In this document: positions 58,823 to 64,000 of the stretch, one piece after another
Position numbering within the stretch: position 1 is the stretch's first letter
Layout: each line of letters begins with the position of its first letter
Source of the DNA: Agathobacter ruminis
GTDB lineage: Bacteria; Bacillota; Clostridia; Lachnospirales; Lachnospiraceae
Length of the DNA: 64,000 bases
Assembly: GCF_002735305.1 (NCBI RefSeq)
Contig: NZ_PDYG01000018.1
Location: forward strand, 1 to 64,000
Reading direction: 5' to 3'
Position numbers and translations under genes: made by a program
The notes under the pieces: generated by a model
What the model saw: the letters and a program-made list of their open reading frames with translations, nothing else
Databases searched by the model: none
What the model was told of the DNA's origin: nothing

Positions 58823-58851
58823 AGTATACTTTTCACCATGTGTCATGTCAA
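58823..58851 (-). promoter_or_regulatory. Strong promoter upstream of speA
   Basis: Minus strand consensus TTGACA (58846-58851), exactly 17-base spacer, TATACT (58823-58828). The start would be near 58816, giving a leader of about 240 bases before speA. Confidence 0.75.
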
Positions 58852-58911
58852 TAGATTTCAATATCGATTATTATCTTTTTCCCAATACACATTTTAGCGT
58901 ATAGCAAATGA

Positions 58912-58934
58912 CAGCCATGCAAATTGCATGACTG
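58912..58934 (-). terminator. Hairpin after the DUF4234 gene
   Basis: CAG-CATGCA and TGCATG-CTG arms form a 23-base near-perfect palindrome with one mismatch, 24 bases after the stop codon. The T-run is poor, so terminator function is uncertain. Confidence 0.4.
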
Positions 58935-58958
58935 CCCTTTGTTTTCGTAAAATATCTT

Positions 58959-59558
58959 TTACATCATGTATCCATGTGCTCGATTATATCCGATGCAGAT
59001 TAGATTGGTATTCTTAATCAGGATATTCATTGCGACTAAAGCACCGATTCCGCAAAGTAATGATCCAAAAATGAACCACATAATTACGGTTGTACCGTTC
59101 TCCTGGAAAGTAAGACCATAGCGAGGTCCGTTTGCAGCCAAACGGTTACCAAGCTTATAATACCAAACATAAGCATAGATTCCGCAGGTTATAATACTTA
59201 ACAAGATAAATGCCACAAGGCCTGCTGTTGATTCTCCGTCCCCTTCACAAGCTGTGTTAACATCCTGTGCCATCTTATAAACAAACCAATATCCATAAAT
59301 TCCACAAGTGATGATTGTCAAAATTATGTACGTAATCAAACTACGGTTTGTCTGCAGAGGCCCCTGTCCCGGATTTACATTCCCGGTAAATTCATTACCG
59401 ATATTTCTGAATTCTGAATGTAGGCTCTGCTCTGCATTATTGAAGGCCTGCTGCGCATTGTTCACGAATGAACCATTGTTAACTCCACATTTTGCACCGC
59501 ACTCTGGGCAGAACTGTGATCCATCAGGAATACTCTTTCCACAATTTGAACAAAACAT
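58959..59558 (-). CDS. Zinc-ribbon DUF4234 membrane protein
   Basis: 199 residues. An N-terminal zinc ribbon (Cys3, Cys6, Cys17, Cys20: FCSNCGK and FCPECGAKC), a Gly/Asn linker, and a membrane region with two repeats of the YxILxIITCGIYxYxW pattern (about 75-95 and 118-138) plus a final helix. This is the DUF4234 family; function unknown. Probably co-transcribed with the DUF2752 gene twelve bases upstream. Confidence 0.88.
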   Translation of the reverse strand: MFCSNCGKSIPDGSQFCPECGAKCGVNNGSFVNNAQQAFNNAEQSLHSEFRNIGNEFTGNVNPGQGPLQTNRSLITYIILTIITCGIYGYWFVYKMAQDVNTACEGDGESTAGLVAFILLSIITCGIYAYVWYYKLGNRLAANGPRYGLTFQENGTTVIMWFIFGSLLCGIGALVAMNILIKNTNLICIGYNRAHGYMM

Positions 59559-59570
59559 TTTTTCTTCCTC

Positions 59571-59990
59571 CTAGTTAAATAATTTAATAATACTCTTTAA
59601 CCGACTATATAGAAATCCGTTAGTCGGATTAAATACTACAATATCTTGATTCGGAAACTGCATCCGAATCACATAAACAATAAGAAATACGACCACTGCA
59701 CATCTGCAGAACCAAGTATATATCGGTTTCCATCGGTCTGATCTTGTTGTCTTGAGTATCCATAATACAAACCAGATGATAGGCATCATCCATAGTGGAT
59801 GATAATAAAATGCCTCCTTAAAGTGCAAATGAATACATGCATGACACGCACGTGTCATTCCACAGCCCGGACATGACACACCTGTCAGAAATTTGATTGG
59901 ACATCCGATACCTATTACAGATAAGAAGATATAAAACAGAATAATTGCAAGAATGGCAATCAGCCAATCTCTTATTTTTTTATATTTCAT
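59571..59990 (-). CDS. DUF2752 membrane protein
   Basis: 139 residues with three to four membrane helices. The family hallmark GIGCPIKFLTGVSCPGCGMTRA is present near residues 30-52. Function unknown; DUF2752 genes are often found next to zinc-ribbon or DUF4234 membrane proteins. AAGGG lies five bases before the ATG at 59990; an ATG one codon upstream is equally possible. Confidence 0.85.
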   Translation of the reverse strand: MKYKKIRDWLIAILAIILFYIFLSVIGIGCPIKFLTGVSCPGCGMTRACHACIHLHFKEAFYYHPLWMMPIIWFVLWILKTTRSDRWKPIYTWFCRCAVVVFLIVYVIRMQFPNQDIVVFNPTNGFLYSRLKSIIKLFN

Positions 59991-60181
59991 CATTTCCCTT
60001 CGCATATCAGATTCCAAGCTTTATCTAAAATTCAACAATTAGAGTTTATCCTATCTTCATTAATTATACAAGAAATCTTTTCACAATCTCGAATTATATT
60101 GTTCCGTTAATCTATTCTCATCCACAATCGTTTACCTAATAACCAAAAGAATAAACAAAACAACAAACTTCAAATTATCGA

Positions 60182-60976
60182 TTATCTATTTCTATTTTTT
60201 TCAATCCATTCTGTGGCGAAATCAACAAGCTGACGCTGATTCATAACACGGACGGTAGCATCTCCGATTGTTGTCTTTACTATCTCGTACTTTTCCTCGA
60301 AAGCTTTGCCAATATCCACGAAATCCTCCCCATCCACAAGTAAAGTCTCAAAGCCTATCCACTTTCTCTCACCATTTTCCTTCACTGCACAGTGGACAGT
60401 CTCTGTTGTCTTACCCGGGTAATCAGCTCTTACATCTGCCAGATGAATGGATGTATTCTTGTCATAATCAACACCTAGCAGAAGTACCTTGCCATCCTGC
60501 TGATACAACTTTCCCACAGGGGAATTTTCCCCAAATATATCCACTAAATCATGGTTTTCTGTAAAGTATTTAGCAAGCTTGCCCCAGGCTGCCACTGAGC
60601 GAACAGGATGATCGCTTCTTTCACTTCCCGGCAATGTACGGAAAAGCTCCGCCACAGCTCCCATTGTATTTGTCGGTGTCAAATACTTGTCATAAGCTGG
60701 CCAGTTATCACGAATATCCTGCCACCACTCCTTTGGTTCTTCCCAGTGAACACCAGCCTCTGGATCCATATTCTTCCAACTCTGTGTAGGCATGATGATT
60801 GTACCCTCATTTCCTACAACCTCCAGCAATGCCTCAATCACTACCTGGGCACCACCGCAGACAAATCCAAAGGCAGACAGTGATGTGTGAACCATTACGA
60901 TATCACCTGCCTGAATGCCAACTTCCTTTAATCCCTCTACAATGTGATTTTTTGTTACAAATTTTCTGTTTGCCAT
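60182..60976 (-). CDS. AAC(3)-family acetyltransferase
   Basis: 264 residues of the aminoglycoside 3-N-acetyltransferase family (YokD-like). Signature regions are MVHTSLSAFGFVCGG, MPTQSWKNMDPE and SDHPVRSVAAWG with the conserved His. It transfers acetyl from acetyl-CoA to an amine. Genomic members are not always resistance enzymes, so substrate is open. It starts nine bases after the end of a decayed gene. Confidence 0.88.
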   Translation of the reverse strand: MANRKFVTKNHIVEGLKEVGIQAGDIVMVHTSLSAFGFVCGGAQVVIEALLEVVGNEGTIIMPTQSWKNMDPEAGVHWEEPKEWWQDIRDNWPAYDKYLTPTNTMGAVAELFRTLPGSERSDHPVRSVAAWGKLAKYFTENHDLVDIFGENSPVGKLYQQDGKVLLLGVDYDKNTSIHLADVRADYPGKTTETVHCAVKENGERKWIGFETLLVDGEDFVDIGKAFEEKYEIVKTTIGDATVRVMNQRQLVDFATEWIEKNRNR

Positions 60977-60985
60977 TATTCCCTC

Positions 60986-61279
60986 CTATGCAACTTCGTA
61001 GCGTTCAACTACTATTCCATTTCTAAATTCTAATCCTTTAAGATTATATTTTCTTGTTGCCTGGCAGTGCTTAATATTGTTCTTTCCACCAATAATAATT
61101 GGCAATCTAAGCACAACCATCTCAGCAACCATGTTCTTTTGAATCAGTGTCCAGTTAAGTGTTCCTCCACCCTCTAGCATGATTGTGTGAATCTCGTAGT
61201 CGTTCTCTAAGATTTCAAATGCCTTGGCTACCTCTATCACTTCGCCAACGGCTTCATGGCCTAAAATAATATCCGGCAC
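60986..61279 (-). pseudogene. Chimeric remnant: alcohol-dehydrogenase fragment fused to RibD C-terminal domain
   Basis: The frame starts with a GTG and encodes 97 residues. The first 18 (PDIILGHEAVGEVIEVA) look like a zinc-alcohol-dehydrogenase GHE motif. The rest (from KAFEILENDYEIHTIMLEGGG) looks like the C-terminal half of a RibD reductase domain. The same frame stays open upstream for about 25 codons (IRTIIGGNETVV) without a start codon. Neither enzyme is complete. It probably arose by deletion. Confidence 0.6.
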
Positions 61280-61614
61280 TACTGTTTCATTTCCACCTAT
61301 TATTGTCCGAATCCGTGCGCAAGACTCGCGAGCGAGTCTTGACTTAAAAATCTATATCGCACCATGCGCTTCGTTAATAAACATAGTGATTTAATCGTTT
61401 AAATTTGTCAACGAAATTTTACGAAAATTTTTGTAGAAATGAAGAATTTGTAGATTTCAACCAATTTTACCGGAAACATTTCCGGAAACTTCTGTTCTAT
61501 ATGTCTATTGTTTTTTACTTTGGTGTGTTAAAATACTGCCTCATTGCTATAAATATATAACTGCTAAGAAAAGGTCTCACCGTTACCATCCACAGTCTGT
61601 TTTATGATAAAAAA
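61280..61614. other. AT-rich spacer without genes
   Basis: No gene seen. It holds a perfect 10 bp hairpin CAAGACTCGC/GCGAGTCTTG (61320-61341), a CCGGAAA/TTTCCGG hairpin (61470-61485) and a minus-strand TTGACA (61405-61410) without a convincing -10. Confidence 0.5.
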
Positions 61615-61642
61615 AGAGACAGACCAGAAATGGTCTGTCTCT
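61615..61642 (-). terminator. Terminator of the rpsF-ssb-rpsR operon
   Basis: A perfect 11 bp stem (AGAGACAGACC with GGTCTGTCTCT) followed on the minus strand by TTTTTTTATC, 14 bases after the rpsR stop. Confidence 0.92.
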
Positions 61643-61655
61643 AAAAAATACGATA

Positions 61656-61910
61656 TTAGTCCTGTACGTAAGGCATAAGAGCAACGTGACGAGCACGCTT
61701 GATTGCTACAGTAAGAGCTCTCTGATGCTTTGCACAGTTTCCTGTAATTCGACGAGGAAGGATCTTGCCTCGCTCTGAAACGAATTTCTTTAATTTGTTG
61801 GTATCCTTGTAATCGATTACATTATCTTTACCACAGAATACACAAACCTTTCTTCTTCTACGGATTGGGCGTCTCTTTGCAGGTGCGCCTTCTTCTCTAT
61901 TAAAAGCCAT
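61656..61910 (-). CDS. rpsR: 30S ribosomal protein bS18
   Basis: 84 residues. The core reads [25 protein letters not shown], typical of bS18. The N-terminal [18 protein letters not shown] contains two Cys, the zinc-ribbon-like form found in some Firmicutes. Last gene of the operon. Confidence 0.97.
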   Translation of the reverse strand: MAFNREEGAPAKRRPIRRRRKVCVFCGKDNVIDYKDTNKLKKFVSERGKILPRRITGNCAKHQRALTVAIKRARHVALMPYVQD

Positions 61911-61927
61911 GAATTTTTCCTCCTGTT

Positions 61928-62365
61928 TTAATTAAACGGTATCTCTTCGTCAATTCCGTCAGGGATGTTCATGAATCCGCTATCTGCTCCGCTTGGTTCC
62001 GGTGCGCCTGCCGGACTAAATCCGCCATTGTTTCCGGACGAAGACTTGCTCTCTGCGAATTCAATATTCTCTACGACAACATCGGTAGTGTAGACTTTCT
62101 GTCCGTCTTTGTTTGTATAACTTCCGGTCTGAATGCGACCTTCCAAAACAAACTTGGTTCCCTTGTGACCGAATCTCTCGAGAAACTCTGCAGTCTTGCC
62201 AAATGCAACACAGTTGATGAAATCAGTCTGTGCTTCCTCTCCCTGTCTCTGGAAGCGGCGGTCAACTGCAAGTGAAAAACGAGCAATTGCTCTTGCATTG
62301 TCCCCCTGAGAATATCTGATTTCCGCATCGCGGGTTAATCTTCCCATTAAAATTACTTTATTCAT
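61928..62365 (-). CDS. ssb: Single-stranded DNA-binding protein
   Basis: 145 residues. An OB fold ([33 protein letters not shown]) over residues 1 to about 105, a Gly/Ser-rich linker and the acidic tail ending EEIPFN, which binds partner proteins. Placed between rpsF and rpsR as in Bacillus. Confidence 0.97.
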   Translation of the reverse strand: MNKVILMGRLTRDAEIRYSQGDNARAIARFSLAVDRRFQRQGEEAQTDFINCVAFGKTAEFLERFGHKGTKFVLEGRIQTGSYTNKDGQKVYTTDVVVENIEFAESKSSSGNNGGFSPAGAPEPSGADSGFMNIPDGIDEEIPFN

Positions 62366-62387
62366 ACCTTATCCTACTTTCTAAGTT

Positions 62388-62678
62388 CTACTGCTCGTCT
62401 TTCTTGACGCATAAGAAACGAAGAACATTATCCATGATACGAACATCCATCTCAATCTGAGCTGGTGCAGATGTCTCTGCTTCGAACTGGATGAAATAGT
62501 AGAATCCTTCAGCCTGATGCTGGATTTCGTAAGCAAGTCTCTTCTTGCCTGACTCCTCTACTTCTGATACAGTACCGCCGGCACGAGTAATATACTCTTT
62601 TGCCTTCTCAACTACTGCAGCTCTCGCATCATCTTCGATCTTTGCACTTACGACGAGTGCCAATTCATACTTTGTCAT
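62388..62678 (-). CDS. rpsF: 30S ribosomal protein bS6
   Basis: 96 residues: MTKYELALVVSAKIEDDARA at the start, GKKRLAYEIQHQAEGFYY in the middle. Binds next to bS18 on 16S rRNA. First gene of the operon; GGAGG lies eight bases before the ATG. Confidence 0.97.
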   Translation of the reverse strand: MTKYELALVVSAKIEDDARAAVVEKAKEYITRAGGTVSEVEESGKKRLAYEIQHQAEGFYYFIQFEAETSAPAQIEMDVRIMDNVLRFLCVKKDEQ

Positions 62679-62685
62679 GCGATTT

Positions 62686-62752
62686 TTACCTCCTTTTGGT
62701 CTCTGGCCCGTAAATCTTTACGAGCAAGGAATTTAATATACCACGAAACCAT
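62686..62752 (-). promoter_or_regulatory. rpsF leader, possible S6:S18 autoregulatory element
   Basis: The transcript from the promoter below contains a CGTAAA/TTTACG hairpin followed by GGGCC, just before the ribosome binding site. Many Firmicutes carry an S6:S18-binding leader with a CCG bulge here. I see a plausible hairpin but cannot confirm the consensus. Confidence 0.3.
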
Positions 62753-62781
62753 ATATTATCAGAAATCACACACGATTGCAA
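62753..62781 (-). promoter_or_regulatory. Promoter of the rpsF operon
   Basis: Minus strand TTGCAA (62776-62781), 17-base spacer, TAATAT (62753-62758). It lies directly after the DUF951 stop codon. Confidence 0.6.
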
Positions 62782-62784
62782 GCA

Positions 62785-62979
62785 TTATTTGGGTTTCTTT
62801 GTCAAACCTCGTGTATTTTTTTCTACCAGCCTGCGTGCAACCATGACCTGATGCCCGCATCCATTGCATTTCAGACGAAAATCCGCACCGACACGTAGGA
62901 TTTCCCATGTATCGCTTCCGCATGGATGTGGTTTCTTCAATTTTACAATATCGCCCACTTCATAATTGTATTCATTCAT
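62785..62979 (-). CDS. DUF951 family small protein
   Basis: 64 residues: YNYEVGDIVKLKKPHPCGSD followed by a CNGCGH motif, the DUF951 pattern (three Cys, probable metal or RNA binding). Usually encoded near ribosomal and replication genes in Firmicutes; function not established. Overlaps the sirtuin gene by four bases. Confidence 0.92.
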   Translation of the reverse strand: MNEYNYEVGDIVKLKKPHPCGSDTWEILRVGADFRLKCNGCGHQVMVARRLVEKNTRGLTKKPK

Positions 62980-63746
62980 AATGTCATCCCCTGCTCTTTT
63001 GCAAGTTCTCCGAAGACTTCACCAATGCGTTCCCGGATAATCATTGTATTTGCAGCCTCTCTGACATGAAGCTGGCTCTGATTGATGACCACAAGATACT
63101 TGCCCCGGAAATAATTAATAAAGGAAGCAGCCGGATAAACAGCCAGTGATGTGCCTCCAATGATCAACATATCAGCTTTCGCAATTGCATTTACCGCCTG
63201 CGCAACTGCGTCTTCCGGAAGTCCCTCCTCATATAAGGTAATATCCGGACGAATGATTCCTCCGCAGGTGCAGTGCGGGATTGCTTCCTGCGATGCAAAG
63301 ATATAATCAGACGGATAGGTTTTGCCACAATTCATACAATAATTGCGCAATGCGCTTCCATGTATTTCAAAGACACGCTTGCTTCCGGCCTTTTGGTGTA
63401 ATCCATCGATATTCTGCGTAACCACACCGATCAGTTTGCCTGATTCTTCAAGCTTTGCAAGATATCTATGAGCCTTGTTCGGCTCAATCTCTCTCGTGTC
63501 CATTTTCTGTCTATGAAACTCAAAATAGACATTTGGATTGTCTCTCAAGCAGCTGTGACTCAATAAATACTCCGGCTGATAACGGTCGAAGCGTACATCA
63601 TGCTGATTGTACAAACCATCTTTGCTCCGGAAATCCGGTACGCCGCTTTCTGTGGACACGCCCGCTCCGCCAAAAAAACAAATCTTGTCAACGGCTTCCA
63701 TCCATTGTGCCAGTTCTTTGATCTGATCTCTTGCTTCTGCTTCCAT
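62976..63746 (-). CDS. cobB: NAD-dependent protein deacylase (sirtuin, Sir2/CobB)
   Basis: 256 residues. [34 protein letters not shown] and the active-site His followed by the zinc module (CMNCGK and HCTCGG) are all present. It removes acyl groups from lysine using NAD+. Encoded between rsmI and DUF951; overlapping stop and start suggest co-translation with DUF951. Confidence 0.95.
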   Translation of the reverse strand: MEAEARDQIKELAQWMEAVDKICFFGGAGVSTESGVPDFRSKDGLYNQHDVRFDRYQPEYLLSHSCLRDNPNVYFEFHRQKMDTREIEPNKAHRYLAKLEESGKLIGVVTQNIDGLHQKAGSKRVFEIHGSALRNYCMNCGKTYPSDYIFASQEAIPHCTCGGIIRPDITLYEEGLPEDAVAQAVNAIAKADMLIIGGTSLAVYPAASFINYFRGKYLVVINQSQLHVREAANTMIIRERIGEVFGELAKEQGMTL

Positions 63747-63754
63747 CTTTCCTC

Positions 63755-64000
63755 CTATAAAAGTGCCTGATAAATATCACGCTTGCTGACACCGCGATCT
63801 TTCGCCACCAGCTTCATCGCCTCTTTTTTGTCGATGCCCTGCGACAAATACTGCTCCATATGGTCTTCTATACTGATTTCCTCCCATGACTGCTGCTCTT
63901 CCTTGCGGATTTCCTCATGGGATTTGCCTTCGAGAATCAATACATATTCGCCTTTCGGCTCATGGTCTTCATAATATGCGATTGCTTCTTCAAGCGTTGT
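63755..64000 (-). CDS. rsmI: 16S rRNA (cytidine-2'-O)-methyltransferase RsmI, C-terminal fragment
   Basis: The last 81 codons of a gene that runs off the right edge. The readable part includes GEYVLILEGKSHEEI and ends KDRGVSKRDIYQALL, the typical C-terminal extension of RsmI. It methylates the ribose of C1402 in 16S rRNA. Incomplete only because the window ends. Confidence 0.85.
   Translation of the reverse strand, partial: TTLEEAIAYYEDHEPKGEYVLILEGKSHEEIRKEEQQSWEEISIEDHMEQYLSQGIDKKEAMKLVAKDRGVSKRDIYQALL

Noticed and set aside
61405-61410. Promoter for the RibD remnant and AAC(3) gene based on TTGACA
   Set aside because: The -35 is perfect but no acceptable -10 lies 16-18 bases downstream (CACTAT at best).

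Overview
This 64 kb window looks like a chromosomal segment of an anaerobic Firmicute, most likely a gut or rumen Lachnospiraceae-type Clostridium relative. The basis is the family content: membrane pyrophosphatase, phosphoketolase, a clostridial 2[4Fe-4S] ferredoxin, the carboxyspermidine route to spermidine, Firmicute-style synteny around rpsF-ssb-rpsR and rplI-dnaB, and strong AGGAGG ribosome binding sites. No rRNA, tRNA, CRISPR array, transposase or phage gene was recognised. Nearly all genes lie on the minus strand.

Layout by region. (1) 1-15,300: a membrane pyrophosphatase with its own promoter. Next comes a minus-strand run metG, Nudix, alpha/beta hydrolase, tatD, rsmA, TPR-GGDEF protein and a heterodimeric ABC exporter. 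Upstream of metG lies a roughly 600 bp imperfect palindrome, then a sortase-type surface protein. (2) 15,300-26,500: carbon metabolism, with phosphoketolase, a LacI-type regulator facing a sugar-binding lipoprotein and a neopullulanase-like enzyme, an OFA-type MFS carrier, free methionine-R-sulfoxide reductase and a GH2 enzyme. (3) 26,500-30,050: an AT-rich cassette of an ABC ATPase plus three unrecognised membrane proteins. (4) 30,200-37,450: a complete F-type ATP synthase operon, atpZ-atpI-BEFHAGDC, whose c subunit carries the sodium-binding signature. The pyrophosphatase also carries the sodium-type glutamate, so both machines suggest sodium bioenergetics.

(5) 37,500-47,000: dCMP deaminase, a low-molecular-weight phosphatase homologue that has lost its catalytic residues, Sua5, ferredoxin, dnaB-rplI-gdpP, NfeD/band-7 and several small membrane proteins. 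(6) 47,100-58,850: an aldo/keto reductase and an SDR around a densely folded intergenic spacer, then a nine-gene polyamine operon: speA, speE, carboxyspermidine dehydrogenase, carboxyspermidine decarboxylase, aguA, aguB, an EamA transporter, a Crp/Fnr regulator and an aminotransferase. Arginine goes to agmatine (SpeA), N-carbamoylputrescine (AguA) and putrescine (AguB). Putrescine plus aspartate semialdehyde goes to carboxyspermidine and then spermidine. A promoter, a decayed reading frame and an intrinsic terminator sit immediately before speA.

(7) 58,950-64,000: two small membrane proteins, an AAC(3)-family acetyltransferase next to a chimeric gene remnant, the rpsF-ssb-rpsR operon, DUF951, a sirtuin and the 3' end of rsmI running off the window.

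The points most worth following are the speA leader, the palindrome before metG, the composition of the polyamine operon, the sodium signatures, and the phosphatase homologue without catalytic residues. Start codons were adjusted where a Shine-Dalgarno sequence clearly favoured an internal start. All functions are inferred by reading the sequence, without database searches.
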